From: Thioalkalivibrio sp. ALE31
Lineage (GTDB): Bacteria; Pseudomonadota; Gammaproteobacteria; Ectothiorhodospirales; Ectothiorhodospiraceae
Reading direction: 5' to 3'
Assembly: GCF_000377405.1 (NCBI RefSeq)
Contig: NZ_KB905020.1
Coordinates: 310,001 to 374,000, forward strand
Length of the DNA stretch: 64,000 nt
A program made the position numbers and the translations under genes. The stretch's first letter is position 1. Every line of letters starts with the position of its first letter. Below are positions 17,806-27,724 of the stretch, one piece after another. The notes under the pieces are model-generated. The model was not told where the DNA came from. It did no database searches and saw only the letters and a list, made by a program, of their open reading frames with translations.

Positions 17806-20139
17806 TCAGAAACTGGCCCCCAGCAGGAACTGGAAGCGCTGCAGATCATCACCCGGCTGGTTGTTGAACGGCTCGGCCACACTGAAGCTCAACGGCCCCA
17901 CCGGGGAGAACCAGGTGACCGCGACCCCGGCCGATGCGCGCAACTCGCTACTATCGAAATCCGACACCTGATCGAACACGTTCCCGGCATCCACGAAAGT
18001 ACTCATGCGCACCGCGTCGTTGTCGGCGGCAAACGGCATCGGGAAGAACAGCTCCGCGGACAGCGTGGTCCGGAAGCGACCCCCGTAGGGATCGTCGTTC
18101 GAATCACGCGTCGCGGGCTGGCCATCCCGCAGCGGGCGCAGGTCGCCCAGGCGGTTGTCCTCATACCCGCGCACGGAGCGAATGCCGCCGGCGAACAGCC
18201 GTTCGTAGAACGGCACCTCGTCGCCCCCGTAGCCATCCGCATAGGCCAGCCCGGCCGACAGACTGAAGGAATAGCGATCGGACAGCCGGAAGATCTCCTG
18301 GCCCGAGTACGTCAGCTTGTAGAATTCGCGGTCACTGCCCGGAATCGCCACTTCCAGTCCGACCCGGTGCCGCCGACCTTCCGAGGCGAAGGTCGTGCTG
18401 TCCCGCGTGTCATGGACGTAGCTGGTCTCCAGCTTGTAGAGATTCGCCGAGTCACCGAACTCGTCCAGCTCGTCAATGATCTCGTCCGGTGTGCCGATGC
18501 GCGTCGCAGACGCCTCGACCGTCTCGATTTCGATGTTCTCGAAACCGGGCCGGACCTGGATGCGGTCGAATTCCGACAGCGGGATGCCGTAGGTCACGTC
18601 GAAGCCAAAGCGATTCGACGAGTACCGCGAGATGTTCGCCTCCTCGGCATCGATCTTCCGGTAAAAGACAGAGAATCCGCGGCTCGCGCCGGACGGCGTG
18701 AAGTGCGGATTGGTCACGCTCATCCGGAACAGCTGGTTGACCTTGCTGGTACTGACCTCGGTCGAGAAGCGGTTCCCGGTCCCGAGAAAGTTGTCCTGGG
18801 TCAGACTGGCGGTCAGCAACAGGCCCTGGTTCTGCGAGAAGCCGGCCCCCAGGGACAGGGCCCCGGACTGCTGCTCGGTCACGGTGATGTTCAGGTCCAC
18901 CTCGTCATCCGTACCGGCGACCCGCTCGGTCTCCACGTTCACACTCTGCACGAACGGCAAGCGCTGGATGCGCACCCGCGAGCGCTCGATCAGCGCGCCG
19001 TTGTACCAGGCGCTCTCCATCTGGCGCAGCTCGCGGCGATAGACCCGCTCCTCGGTGTTCTGGTTGCCGGTAATGCGGATGTTACGCACATACACGCGCG
19101 GCCCCGGGTCAACGAAGAAGGTAATCGCGACCTCACGGTTGTCCTCGTCCACATCGGGGACCGGGTTCACGTTGGCGAAGGCATAGCCCTCGCGTGTCAG
19201 CCGCTCGCTGATGCGCTCCGCCGACTCGGTGATCTGGCTGCGCGAGAACGGCGCGTCGATATCCACCTCGATCAGGTCTTCCAGCTCCTCGCGCGGGATG
19301 ACGAATTCGCCGGCCAGATCCACGCCAGTCACCGTGTAGCGCTCGCCCTCGTCCACGTTGATGGTGATGAACAGGTCCTTGCGATCGGGCGTCAGGGTGA
19401 CCTGCGTGGAGTCGATGTCGAACTCCAGGAACCCCTGGTCGAGGTAATGCGAACGCAACTGCTCCAGGTCTCCGGAGAGCTTTTCGCGGGAGTAATTGTC
19501 GCGGCGACTGAAGAATGCCCACCAGCGGGGCACCCCGGATTCAAAACCGCGGGTCAGCTCGCGCGTGCTGTAGCTCTCGTTGCCGACCACGTTGACCTGG
19601 CGGATCTTCGCCACCGGCCCCTCCGCGATGTCGATCTCCACGTCCACGCGGTTGCGCGGCAGCTCGACGATCTCGACGTCGATCTGGACGTTGTAGCGGC
19701 CACGGGCGAAGTATTGCTGGCGCAGTTCGCTCTCGATACGGTCCAGCATAGTCCGGTTAAACACCCGCCCCGAGCGCAGGCCCGCGGAGTTCAGGGCCTC
19801 GCGCAGCCCGTCGTCCGGGATGTCGCGGTTGCCGGAGAAGTTGATCTCGTTGATGGCGGGGCGCTCCGAGACGATCACCACCAGCACGTCACCGCGTCGC
19901 GCGATCTCGACGTCGTCAAAGAAACCGGTCTGGAACAGCTCGCGGATCACCTCCGGACTGCGACTGTCGTCGAAGGTATCGCCCACCTGCACGGGCAGAT
20001 AGCTGAGCGCGGTGCCGGCGGTGATCCGCTCGAGCCCCTCGATCTCGATGTCCTCGATCTCGTAGGCCTGCCCCCAGGCCGTCCCCGCCAGGCCCAGCAA
20101 GCCGATCAGGGCCATTCCTCTCAAGCTGTTTCGCGCCAT
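17806..20139 (-). CDS. bamA: Outer membrane protein assembly factor BamA
   Basis: 777 residues: signal peptide ending TAWG, five POTRA domains in the first 400 or so residues (starting IEDIEIEGLERITAGTALSYLPVQVGD), then the 16-strand Omp85 barrel. The VRGYEDNRLG motif is the conserved L6 loop that enters the barrel, and the last residue is Phe as in most outer-membrane barrels. BamA inserts barrel proteins into the outer membrane. It lies between rseP and skp in the standard order. Confidence 0.97.
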   Translation of the reverse strand: MARNSLRGMALIGLLGLAGTAWGQAYEIEDIEIEGLERITAGTALSYLPVQVGDTFDDSRSPEVIRELFQTGFFDDVEIARRGDVLVVIVSERPAINEINFSGNRDIPDDGLREALNSAGLRSGRVFNRTMLDRIESELRQQYFARGRYNVQIDVEIVELPRNRVDVEIDIAEGPVAKIRQVNVVGNESYSTRELTRGFESGVPRWWAFFSRRDNYSREKLSGDLEQLRSHYLDQGFLEFDIDSTQVTLTPDRKDLFITINVDEGERYTVTGVDLAGEFVIPREELEDLIEVDIDAPFSRSQITESAERISERLTREGYAFANVNPVPDVDEDNREVAITFFVDPGPRVYVRNIRITGNQNTEERVYRRELRQMESAWYNGALIERSRVRIQRLPFVQSVNVETERVAGTDDEVDLNITVTEQQSGALSLGAGFSQNQGLLLTASLTQDNFLGTGNRFSTEVSTSKVNQLFRMSVTNPHFTPSGASRGFSVFYRKIDAEEANISRYSSNRFGFDVTYGIPLSEFDRIQVRPGFENIEIETVEASATRIGTPDEIIDELDEFGDSANLYKLETSYVHDTRDSTTFASEGRRHRVGLEVAIPGSDREFYKLTYSGQEIFRLSDRYSFSLSAGLAYADGYGGDEVPFYERLFAGGIRSVRGYEDNRLGDLRPLRDGQPATRDSNDDPYGGRFRTTLSAELFFPMPFAADNDAVRMSTFVDAGNVFDQVSDFDSSELRASAGVAVTWFSPVGPLSFSVAEPFNNQPGDDLQRFQFLLGASF

Positions 20140-20211
20140 GCTCTCCGCCAGAAAAAGGCCGCTCGGCAGACCCGTCGAAGACCCTCGATCCGGAGGGGCC
20201 CGTCGCCACGC

Positions 20212-21573
20212 CTAGCCGAACAGTCGTGTCAAATCATTGTACAGGGCCAGTGTCATCAGGCCCGCGATCGCCAGGAGCCCCACCTGCTGTCCGATGATCT
20301 GGGTACGCTCCGACACCGGGCTGCCCTTGACCGCCTCGGCGGCGTAATACAGCAGATGTCCGCCATCCAGCATCGGGATCGGCAGCAGGTTGATGATCCC
20401 GAGGGACACACTGACCAGCCCCAGGAAACCCAGAAAAGCCGAGATCCCGATCAGCGCCGAGACCCCCGCGAACTCGGCTATGGTAACCGGTCCGCTGATA
20501 TTTTTAACCGACGCATCCCCGGTGATCATTCGCCACAGGATGCCGAGCGTCAGGACCGAGACATCCCACGTGCGCTGGACACCGGACACAAAGGCCGACA
20601 CCGGGCCCTGACGCACCAGGACCGCCATCTCCCGCGCCGCCGGCTGATCCGGGTCCACCCCGGCACCGATCCGGCCGATGCGCGTGCCCTCATGATCCAC
20701 AGCCTCCGGCGTCATGCGCAGCTCCAGGGTTCGGCCATCCCGCTCGACCGTCACCTGCAAGTCCGTCTCCGGACGGGCACGCACGCGCTCGACCCAGTCG
20801 TTCCAGTCGGTCACCGCGTCGCCATCCACGGCCAGCACGCGATCACCCGGCTCCAGCCCCGCCGCCGCGGCGGGGCTCCCGGCCTCGACCGCGCCGATAC
20901 GCGGTTCCAGCGCGGGGCGATACGGCCGCAAGCCCAGCTTGTCGAGGAACTGCCCCTCGCCCAGCAGCGCCTGGCGATCGCGCAGATCCACCTCGCGCTC
21001 GAACTCGCGACCCTCCACATCCCGCACCAGCAGGGTCACGGCCTCGCCGCGCACGGCATGATCCAGCAGCCGCAGGTTGGCCTGCTCCCAGTCCACGACC
21101 GCGCGATCCCCCACCCGCAGGATCTCCTGCCCGCGCTCGAGCCCGGCCTCGGCGGCCGGCGTCTCCGGCGCCACCTCGCCCAGAATCGGCTTGACCCCTC
21201 CCACGCCCACCATGAACATCACGGCGTACACCACGATGGCCAGGAGGAAATTCGCCGCGGGTCCCGCCGACACCACAAAGGTACGGGCCTCGAGACCCTT
21301 CTGGTTGAAGGCGCGCGGGACCTCCTCCGGCGCGACGGCCCCCTCGCGCTCATCCAGCATCTTCACGTAGCCGCCCAGGGGCAGCGCGGCGATCACGAAC
21401 TCCGTCCGATCCCGTCCGAAGTAGCGCTTGTACAACGGGCGCCCGAAACCGACCGAAAACCGCAGCACCTTGACACCCATCAGGCGCGCGGCCAGGTAAT
21501 GTCCATACTCGTGCACGGTCACGAGCACGCCGATCGCCACCGCAAATGCCAGCAGGCTCGTCAGAAAGGTCAT
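20212..21573 (-). CDS. rseP: Site-2 protease RseP
   Basis: 453 residues, an inner-membrane zinc protease that cleaves anti-sigma factor RseA in the envelope stress response. The zinc motif HEYGH is at 21-25 in the first membrane helix. Two PDZ domains fill the middle, and the second catalytic segment [13 protein letters not shown] is near the C-terminus. The ATG overlaps the dxr stop by four bases. RseP next to bamA links sigma-E signalling with outer-membrane assembly, a conserved arrangement. Confidence 0.97.
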   Translation of the reverse strand: MTFLTSLLAFAVAIGVLVTVHEYGHYLAARLMGVKVLRFSVGFGRPLYKRYFGRDRTEFVIAALPLGGYVKMLDEREGAVAPEEVPRAFNQKGLEARTFVVSAGPAANFLLAIVVYAVMFMVGVGGVKPILGEVAPETPAAEAGLERGQEILRVGDRAVVDWEQANLRLLDHAVRGEAVTLLVRDVEGREFEREVDLRDRQALLGEGQFLDKLGLRPYRPALEPRIGAVEAGSPAAAAGLEPGDRVLAVDGDAVTDWNDWVERVRARPETDLQVTVERDGRTLELRMTPEAVDHEGTRIGRIGAGVDPDQPAAREMAVLVRQGPVSAFVSGVQRTWDVSVLTLGILWRMITGDASVKNISGPVTIAEFAGVSALIGISAFLGFLGLVSVSLGIINLLPIPMLDGGHLLYYAAEAVKGSPVSERTQIIGQQVGLLAIAGLMTLALYNDLTRLFG

Positions 21574-22772
21574 GACACCACTTGCCGTGCGTTCGCCACC
21601 TGCTCCCCGGCGATCGCGCGTGCCTTCCGGTCAGCGCTCAACACCCGCTCCAGCGAGTCCACCGGCTCGGCCTCGATGGCATCGAGAGTGGCGGCGATCA
21701 CCACGGGGATCTCGCTGAACGCCAGGCGTTCGGCGAGAAACGCCTCCACCGCCACCTCATTCGCCGCGTTCAGCACCGCCGTCGCCGTCCCCCCGCGCTC
21801 CAGGGCCTGATAGGCCAGCCCCAGCGCAGGGAAGCGCGCCGCTTCCGGTTCGGAGAACTCCAGCCGGCCCATGGTCAGAAGGTCCAGGGGCTCGACCCCG
21901 GATTGCATGCGCTCGGGCCAGGCCAGGGCATGGGCAATCGGTGTTCGCATATCGGGATTCCCGAGTTGCGCGAGCACAGAGCCGTCGTCATAGGCCACCA
22001 TCGAGTGCACGATACTCTGCGGATGCAGCACCACCTGGATCGTCGCCGGCGGTACTGCGAACAGCCAGCAGGCCTCGATCACCTCCAGGCCCTTGTTCAT
22101 CATCGTTGCGGAGTCCACCGAGATCTTGCGCCCCATCTCCCAGTTGGGATGAGCGCAGGCCTCGTCCGGGGTGATGCCGGCAAAGCTGTCCAGCGGACGA
22201 TCGCGAAACGGCCCGCCCGACGCGGTCAGCCAGATCCGGCGGGCACCATGACGTGTCACCGGCTCCGCACAGACGTACCCGTTCGGCAGGCACTGGAAGA
22301 TCGCGTTGTGCTCGGAATCGATGGGCAGCAGGCACGCCCCGGAGCGCCGCACGGCATCCATCAGCAAGGCGCCGGACATCACCAGCGCCTCCTTGTTCGC
22401 CAGCAACACCCGCTTGCCTGCCTCCGCCGCGGCCAGCGTGGGCAACAGCCCGGCGCCCCCCACGATCGCGGCCATCACCGCGTCCACCTGCGGCGCGCGC
22501 GCCACCTCGGCCAGGGCCTCCGCGCCCGCGCGCACCTGCGTGCGCGAACCGGACGCCGCCAGGGCCGTGCGCAGGGCATCCGCGGCATCCGCATCGACCA
22601 TCACCGCGACGTCCGGCGCGTGCCGGAGGCACTGCTCGCGCATACGTTCCACATTGCGATGAGCCGTCAGGGCATGGACGCGGAACCGTTCCGGCTGACG
22701 CGCCACCACGTCCAGCGTGCTCAGCCCGATACTGCCGGTCGATCCGAGAATGGTGAGCTGCGTCGTCTTCAT
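21570..22772 (-). CDS. dxr: 1-deoxy-D-xylulose-5-phosphate reductoisomerase
   Basis: 400 residues, the second enzyme of the MEP isoprenoid pathway, making 2-C-methylerythritol 4-phosphate with NADPH. The NADPH loop is [15 protein letters not shown] near the N-terminus; substrate and metal residues are in [13 protein letters not shown] and in [11 protein letters not shown]. The product supplies the precursor for undecaprenyl phosphate made by the neighbouring uppS product. Starts at ATG 22772, 21 bases after cdsA. Confidence 0.97.
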   Translation of the reverse strand: MKTTQLTILGSTGSIGLSTLDVVARQPERFRVHALTAHRNVERMREQCLRHAPDVAVMVDADAADALRTALAASGSRTQVRAGAEALAEVARAPQVDAVMAAIVGGAGLLPTLAAAEAGKRVLLANKEALVMSGALLMDAVRRSGACLLPIDSEHNAIFQCLPNGYVCAEPVTRHGARRIWLTASGGPFRDRPLDSFAGITPDEACAHPNWEMGRKISVDSATMMNKGLEVIEACWLFAVPPATIQVVLHPQSIVHSMVAYDDGSVLAQLGNPDMRTPIAHALAWPERMQSGVEPLDLLTMGRLEFSEPEAARFPALGLAYQALERGGTATAVLNAANEVAVEAFLAERLAFSEIPVVIAATLDAIEAEPVDSLERVLSADRKARAIAGEQVANARQVVS

Positions 22773-22793
22773 GAGTACCTGCGCCTGCGCGCG

Positions 22794-23630
22794 CTATCCC
22801 GTCACCGGCGAGGCCGGTATCAGCGCCAGCCACAACAGCCCGGCCAGGAACACCGGGGCGGCTGCAACCATACTGTCGAACCGGTCCAGAATACCCCCGT
22901 GACCCGGCAGCAAGGAACCACTGTCCTTGGCCCCGGCCTCGCGCTTCAGGATGCTCTCGAACAGGTCCCCGACCACCGACACCAGACCGATCAGTACCGA
23001 CAGCAGAAGGAAGACCAGCGCGTCCATCGGGGCAAGCCCCCACCCGATCGCCACCACGGTCGCGAAGGCCAGTACCGTGAGCAGGCCGCCGAACAACCCC
23101 TCGCGGGTCTTTCCCGGGCTGATATGGGGCGCCAGCGGGTTGCGGCCGAAGGCCTTGCCGGCGAAGTAGGCGCCCGTATCCGCGAGCCCCACCAGCACCA
23201 CCAGATACACCACCAGCAACGGGGCCAGTGCGTGCAACCAGACGAGGCCCATTCCGGCCGGCACCAGGGTGAGGATCGCCGCAACCGCAAACAGCGGTCC
23301 ATGTCGGCCGCGCGCGCCCTCCTCGTGTTCCCGGTAGAACGGCAGCACCAGCAGGATCACCAGCCACCACAGCAGGGCCAGGCCCAGAATCAGGTAGTGC
23401 AGCGCCCCTGCGGGGGCAGTTCCAAGCGCCAGCACGGGGGCGCCCACGGCCGCGACCAGCGCGGCGCGGGCACCGTGGCCCACCAGTCCCGCCAGGCCGC
23501 CCCATTCCCAGGTGGCCAGCCCGAGCACCAGCACCACCAGGAGCAGCACGGCCCAGTTGGGGCCCCAGGCCACCAGGGCCAGGGCCGGCAGGCCCAGGGC
23601 CGACGCCGTCAGGATCCGTTGCCTAAGCAC
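22794..23630 (-). CDS. cdsA: Phosphatidate cytidylyltransferase
   Basis: 278 residues with seven or eight membrane helices. The C-terminal CdsA signature with KREAGAKDSGSLLPGHGGI and DRFDS is intact. It makes CDP-diacylglycerol from phosphatidate and CTP, the branch point for phosphatidylethanolamine and phosphatidylglycerol. The GTG start overlaps the uppS stop by eight bases. Confidence 0.96.
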   Translation of the reverse strand: MLRQRILTASALGLPALALVAWGPNWAVLLLVVLVLGLATWEWGGLAGLVGHGARAALVAAVGAPVLALGTAPAGALHYLILGLALLWWLVILLVLPFYREHEEGARGRHGPLFAVAAILTLVPAGMGLVWLHALAPLLVVYLVVLVGLADTGAYFAGKAFGRNPLAPHISPGKTREGLFGGLLTVLAFATVVAIGWGLAPMDALVFLLLSVLIGLVSVVGDLFESILKREAGAKDSGSLLPGHGGILDRFDSMVAAAPVFLAGLLWLALIPASPVTG

Positions 23631-24375
23631 CGGTCGCCTCCCCCGGCGCGGCCGCGTCGCCCGCGGCCGGCACGCGCCCGAAGCGGCGCTGGCGGCTTGC
23701 GTACCAGGTCAGCCCTTCCTCCAGCTCCGTATTCGTCACATCCGGCCAGAAGGTCTCGATGAACAGCAGTTCGGCGTAGGCCGCCTGCCACAAGAGGAAA
23801 TTGCTGACCCGGTGTTCACCCCCGGTGCGGATCAGCAGATCCACGTCCGGCAGGCCGGCCGTACTCAGATATCCGGAGAAGGCGGCCTCGGGGTCCGCTC
23901 CGCGGTCGCTGTCGGCCACCCAGCGGCGGGCCGCCTGCAGGATGTCCCAGCGCCCGCCATAGCCCAGTGCGACCACCAGGCACATCCGATCATTGCCGGC
24001 GGTGGCGTGCTCGGCCTCGGTCATGCGTGCCTGAAGATCGGACGGGAACGTCGCGCGATCCCCGATAAAGCGCAGCGCGATACCCCGCTCGACGAGCTCC
24101 GGAAGCTCCGCCTCGATGGCGGAAACAAACAGGTCGAACAGGGCCTCGACCTCTTCCCGGGGGCGGCCCCAGTTCTCGCTGCTAAAGGCAAACAGGGTGA
24201 GGGTGCCAACGCCCTGTTCGGCAAAGAAGCGCACGGCGTTGCGCGTCGCCTCCAGCCCGGCGCGGTGGCCTTCGGATCGGCTCAGACCGCGCGCCTCGGC
24301 CCAGCGGCCGTTGCCATCCATGATGATGGCCACATGCGCGGGAAGCCCATCGCGGGGTTTGGGGATAACCGGCAT
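23623..24375 (-). CDS. uppS: Undecaprenyl diphosphate synthase
   Basis: 250 residues of the cis-prenyltransferase family. The first motif IIMDGNGRWA, the FAFSSENWGRP region and the C-terminal LIRTGGEHRVSNFLLWQ with YAELLF are all present. It builds the C55 lipid carrier used for peptidoglycan, O-antigen and other glycans. The last 20 or so residues are an Ala/Pro-rich tail. It lies 12 bases after frr in the order frr-uppS-cdsA-dxr-rseP, as in Pseudomonas. Confidence 0.97.
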   Translation of the reverse strand: MPVIPKPRDGLPAHVAIIMDGNGRWAEARGLSRSEGHRAGLEATRNAVRFFAEQGVGTLTLFAFSSENWGRPREEVEALFDLFVSAIEAELPELVERGIALRFIGDRATFPSDLQARMTEAEHATAGNDRMCLVVALGYGGRWDILQAARRWVADSDRGADPEAAFSGYLSTAGLPDVDLLIRTGGEHRVSNFLLWQAAYAELLFIETFWPDVTNTELEEGLTWYASRQRRFGRVPAAGDAAAPGEATGA

Positions 24376-24387
24376 CGTGCGCGCCGG

Positions 24388-24945
24388 TCAGACTTCCATC
24401 AACTCGGCTTCCTTGTCCGCCAGCATCGCGTCGATCTTGGCGATGTGGTCGTCGGTCAGCTTCTGGACCTGCTCCTGGGCCTTGTGCTCGTCGTCCTCGG
24501 ACATCTCCTTGTCCTTGACCAGCTGCTTGAAGGCATTGTTGGCGTCACGCCGGATATTGCGCACGGCGACCCGTGCGTGCTCGGCCTCCGCCTTCACCAC
24601 CTTCACCAGCTCGCGGCGGCGCTCTTCCGTCAGCGCCGGCAGCGGCACCCGGATCACGGTCCCCATGCTCGCCGGGTTCAGCCCCAGATCGGAGGTCATG
24701 ATGGCCTTCTCGACCTTACCCACCATGTCCTTCTCGTACGGCACCACGGCCAGGGTGCGCGCATCCTCGGCCGTGATGTTCGCGACCTGGTTGATCGGCA
24801 CTTCCATGCCGTAGTACTCCACGTGCACGTGCTCGAGCAGCGTGGGGTGCGCCCGCCCCGTGCGGATCTTCGACAGTTCGTTGCGCAGCGCTTCCAGGCT
24901 CTTGTCCATGCGCTCGCGCGCGTCCTTGATGGTGGCGTCACTCAT
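24388..24945 (-). CDS. frr: Ribosome recycling factor
   Basis: 185 residues, the standard length. It splits post-termination ribosomes together with EF-G. The family pattern is clear: [23 protein letters not shown] near the N-terminus and [25 protein letters not shown] in the long C-terminal helix. The start overlaps the pyrH stop by eight bases. Confidence 0.98.
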   Translation of the reverse strand: MSDATIKDARERMDKSLEALRNELSKIRTGRAHPTLLEHVHVEYYGMEVPINQVANITAEDARTLAVVPYEKDMVGKVEKAIMTSDLGLNPASMGTVIRVPLPALTEERRRELVKVVKAEAEHARVAVRNIRRDANNAFKQLVKDKEMSEDDEHKAQEQVQKLTDDHIAKIDAMLADKEAELMEV

Positions 24946-25675
24946 TGCGGGATCCCTCGACCAGGGTACCCACCGCCTCGCCCATCACGAGCCGCTGCAG
25001 GTCGCCCCTGGCAAACATGTTCATTACACGAATCGGCAGGCCGTTGTCGCGGCACATCACCAGGGCCGTGGTATCCATCACGCCCAGGCGCCTTTCCAGC
25101 GCATCATCGAACGTCAGGCGTTCAAAGCGTCGGGCATCCTTGCTCTTGACCGGGTCGGCATCGTAGACACCGTCGACCTTGGTCGCCTTGATCATGATAT
25201 CGGCGTTGATCTCGATCGCCCGCAGGCTGGCCGCGGAGTCCGTCGTAAAGAACGGATTACCGGTCCCGGCCGCGAACACCACGATCCGCCCCTTCTCGAG
25301 ATGGCGCACCGCACGGCGCCGGATGTAGTCCTCGCAGACCTGGTTGATCCGGATCGCCGACATTACTCGAGAGAAACGCCCGGCCCGCTCGATCGCATCC
25401 TGCAGCGCCAGCGCGTTGATCACCGTCGCCAGCATGCCCATGTGATCACCGGTCACCCGGTCCATACCGCCCTGCGCCAGACCCGCACCGCGGAAGATAT
25501 TACCGCCACCGATCACGATGCCGACCTCTACCCCCATGCGGGAGAGCTCCGAGACCTCTTCGGCCACCTGCGCCAGGACATCCGGGTCCACCCCGTAGGA
25601 TTGCTGGCCCATCAGGGCCTCCCCGCTCAACTTCAGAAGGATGCGCCGGTACGCGGGCTGGCTGTCCTGACTCAT
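24938..25675 (-). CDS. pyrH: UMP kinase
   Basis: 245 residues of the amino-acid-kinase fold. It phosphorylates UMP to UDP, feeding UDP-sugars for LPS and, through PyrG, CTP. Visible motifs are [12 protein letters not shown] at the N-terminus, [12 protein letters not shown] and [17 protein letters not shown]. The ATG has AAGGA upstream. It lies about 100 bases after tsf, and two hairpins occupy that gap. Confidence 0.98.
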   Translation of the reverse strand: MSQDSQPAYRRILLKLSGEALMGQQSYGVDPDVLAQVAEEVSELSRMGVEVGIVIGGGNIFRGAGLAQGGMDRVTGDHMGMLATVINALALQDAIERAGRFSRVMSAIRINQVCEDYIRRRAVRHLEKGRIVVFAAGTGNPFFTTDSAASLRAIEINADIMIKATKVDGVYDADPVKSKDARRFERLTFDDALERRLGVMDTTALVMCRDNGLPIRVMNMFARGDLQRLVMGEAVGTLVEGSRNE

Positions 25676-25709
25676 GGAGTTCCTTATCTCGGGCTCGTTA
25701 TTCTCGCTT

Positions 25710-25725
25710 GCCAGTTTTTTCTGGC
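25710..25725 (-). terminator. A-rich-loop hairpin upstream of pyrH
   Basis: A 5-bp stem GCCAG/CTGGC with a six-base loop (AAAAAA on the minus strand) lies 35 bases before the pyrH start. It is small and could be a processing or attenuation signal rather than a terminator. Confidence 0.3.
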
Positions 25726-25740
25726 CCTCTTATCCGGAAA

Positions 25741-25759
25741 CGGCCGCTTCAAGCGGCCG
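25741..25759 (-). terminator. GC hairpin between tsf and pyrH
   Basis: A perfect 9-bp stem (CGGCCGCTT/AAGCGGCCG, one-base loop) lies 20 bases after the tsf stop and is followed on the minus strand by TTTCC. It may end or attenuate the rpsB-tsf transcript, or act as an RNase-stop that stabilises it. Confidence 0.5.
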
Positions 25760-25777
25760 CCCCGGGATCCTGCTGGA

Positions 25778-26647
25778 TCAGGCGCCGCGCGCCTGAGCCA
25801 TGACCTCTTCGGCGAAGTTCTCGGTCTTCTTCTCGATGCCCTCGCCCACTTCATAGCGGATGAATCCGGACACCGACGCACCCTTGCTCTCCAGCAACTG
25901 GCCGACGGTCTGATCGGGGTCCTTCACGAACGGCTGGCCGACCAGGGTAATCTCGCCCAGGTACTTGCGGATCCGGCCCTCGATCATCTTCTCGATGATG
26001 TTCTCGGGCTTGCCGGACTCCTCGGCCTGCGCCTTGAAGATCGCGCGTTCCTTGTCGAGCAGCTCGGTCGGCACCTGGCTTTCGTCCACGCACACCGGGT
26101 GGCTGGCCGCGATATGCATGGCGATGTCCTTCGCCAGCGCCTCGTCGCCGCCGTTCAGGCCGACCAGCACGCCAATGCGGGCGCCATGCTGGTAGAAGCC
26201 CAGGGCCCCTTCCGCGCTCATTCGTTCGAAGCGACGCACCTGGACGTTCTCGCCCACCTTGGCGATCAGCTGGGTGCGCTGCTCTTCCAGGGTCTGGCCA
26301 TCCACGGTCTCGGCCATCAGACCCTCGACGGAATCGGCTGCGGTGTTCAGCGCCACCTTGGCGCAGGTGCCGGTGAAGGCACGGAAGTTGTCGTCATTGC
26401 CAACGAAGTCGGTTTCGCAGTTGATCTCGACGATCACGGCCTGCGAACCCTCGCAGGCGATCTCGACCCGGCCCTCGGCCGCAACCCGATCCGCCTTCTT
26501 GTCGGCCTTGGCCATGCCGGACTTGCGCATGGCTTCCACGGCCGCTTCCAGGTCTCCCCCGGTCTCGGTCAGGGCCTTCTTGCATTCCATCATGCCGGCG
26601 CCAGTGCGCTCGCGCAGTTCTTTCACTTGTGCAGCAGTAATCTGCAT
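25778..26647 (-). CDS. tsf: Translation elongation factor Ts
   Basis: 289 residues. EF-Ts exchanges GDP for GTP on EF-Tu. The N-terminal UBA-like segment [19 protein letters not shown] and the TDFVGN motif that contacts EF-Tu are present, and the length is normal for gammaproteobacteria. It has a CAGGAG ribosome site and follows rpsB, as in nearly all bacteria. Confidence 0.98.
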   Translation of the reverse strand: MQITAAQVKELRERTGAGMMECKKALTETGGDLEAAVEAMRKSGMAKADKKADRVAAEGRVEIACEGSQAVIVEINCETDFVGNDDNFRAFTGTCAKVALNTAADSVEGLMAETVDGQTLEEQRTQLIAKVGENVQVRRFERMSAEGALGFYQHGARIGVLVGLNGGDEALAKDIAMHIAASHPVCVDESQVPTELLDKERAIFKAQAEESGKPENIIEKMIEGRIRKYLGEITLVGQPFVKDPDQTVGQLLESKGASVSGFIRYEVGEGIEKKTENFAEEVMAQARGA

Positions 26648-26671
26648 CGTTGGTGCTCCTGAATCATGCTC

Positions 26672-26698
26672 GGACCGGCCGCCTCGGGCGGCCGGTCC
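26672..26698 (-). terminator. Strong GC hairpin between rpsB and tsf
   Basis: A perfect 12-bp stem (GGACCGGCCGCC/GGCGGCCGGTCC, three-base loop) begins seven bases after the rpsB stop. No T-run follows. This position is known to control the relative amounts of S2 and EF-Ts mRNA in other bacteria, so it is more likely an attenuator or mRNA-stabilising stem than a full stop. Confidence 0.55.
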
Positions 26699-26704
26699 CG
26701 GTTA

Positions 26705-27478
26705 TCAAGCGGGGTTGGCGGGCGACGCGGTGTCGTCGGAACCTTCGGCCGCGGCCGGCTCGGCGAACTCTTCTTCGCTCACGCCACCGGTGCTCACGGC
26801 GCCCTTGGCCTCGATGATCGTGTCGGCGATCGCGGCCACGTAGAGCTGGATGGCACGCATCGCGTCATCATTGCCCGGGATCACGTAGTCCACGCCTTCC
26901 GGGGAATGGTTGGAATCGACCACTGCCACCACCGGGATGCCGCGCTTCTTCGCCTCGGCCACGGCAATCTTTTCGTAGCCCACGTCGATCACGAACATGG
27001 CGTCGGGCATGCGGTTCATGTCCTTGATACCGCCCAGGCTGCGATCCAGCTTTTCCTTCTCGCGGCGACGGCTCAGGGCCTCGCGCTTGTTCAGGACCTG
27101 GAAGCTGCCGTCGGCGTCCATCGTCTCGAGATCCTTCAGGCGCTTGATCGACTGCTTGACCGTGTTGAAGTTGGTCAGCATCCCGCCCAGCCAGCGGTGG
27201 CTCACGTGCGGCATGCCGCAGCGACGTGCCTCTTCCGCCACCACGTCGCGCGCCGAGCGCTTGGTGCCGACAAACAGGATCTGGCCGCCGTCGGCGGCGA
27301 GCTTGCCGAGGAAGTTCAACGCGTCGTTGAACATCGGCAGGGACTTCTCGAGGTTGATGATATGAATCTTGTTGCGTTCCCCGAAGATGTACGGGGCCAT
27401 CTTGGGATGCCAGTAACGCGTCTGGTGGCCGAAGTGCACGCCGGCCTCCAGCATCTGTCGCATAGTCACGAGGGACAT
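26705..27478 (-). CDS. rpsB: 30S ribosomal protein S2
   Basis: 257 residues, opening with [26 protein letters not shown] after the initial MSLVT. It contains [12 protein letters not shown] and the C-terminal [18 protein letters not shown] motif, all invariant S2 features. An acidic, Ala-rich tail ends the protein. An AGGAG ribosome site precedes the ATG at 27478. First gene of the long minus-strand block; map is divergent upstream. Confidence 0.98.
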   Translation of the reverse strand: MSLVTMRQMLEAGVHFGHQTRYWHPKMAPYIFGERNKIHIINLEKSLPMFNDALNFLGKLAADGGQILFVGTKRSARDVVAEEARRCGMPHVSHRWLGGMLTNFNTVKQSIKRLKDLETMDADGSFQVLNKREALSRRREKEKLDRSLGGIKDMNRMPDAMFVIDVGYEKIAVAEAKKRGIPVVAVVDSNHSPEGVDYVIPGNDDAMRAIQLYVAAIADTIIEAKGAVSTGGVSEEEFAEPAAAEGSDDTASPANPA

Positions 27479-27657
27479 GAGGTTTCTCCTGTAACGGGTT
27501 GAGCCTCCACGTATCCCGATCTGAAACCCGAACCGAATCTTCTTTCGCGAGCGGGCACCCGACAGACCGTGCCGATACGTGTGTGGATTTAGGTTTCGAA
27601 CACCGGCCCCGCAAAGGGCGGCATCCGGCCCCGCCGAATTGCCAGCGAGGCGCGCGC
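27479..27657 (-). promoter_or_regulatory. rpsB 5' leader
   Basis: About 180 bases lie between the predicted promoter and the rpsB start with no gene inside. S2 is known to repress its own mRNA through the leader in enterobacteria, so this is a candidate autoregulatory region. GC-rich inverted segments occur near 27600-27640, but I cannot fold the RNA here. Confidence 0.35.
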
Positions 27658-27687
27658 TTTATAGCATAGGACGCTTACCCGAACCAA
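27658..27687 (-). promoter_or_regulatory. Predicted promoter for rpsB block
   Basis: On the minus strand an extended -10 (TGCTATAAA) has its TATAAA at 27663-27658. A TTGGTT hexamer at 27687-27682 is 18 bases upstream. It is the best sigma-70-like site in the divergent rpsB-map gap. Confidence 0.45.
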
Positions 27688-27724
27688 ACGCCGAGCCCCT
27701 CCGGGCGCCGCGGCGGGAGCCCCC

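Noticed and set aside
17776-21810. A very long plus-strand open frame (about 1340 codons) over bamA and rseP
   Set aside because: It is the mirror of codon bias in GC-rich genes. The minus strand holds bamA and rseP with full domains, and the plus-strand product has no recognisable motif.
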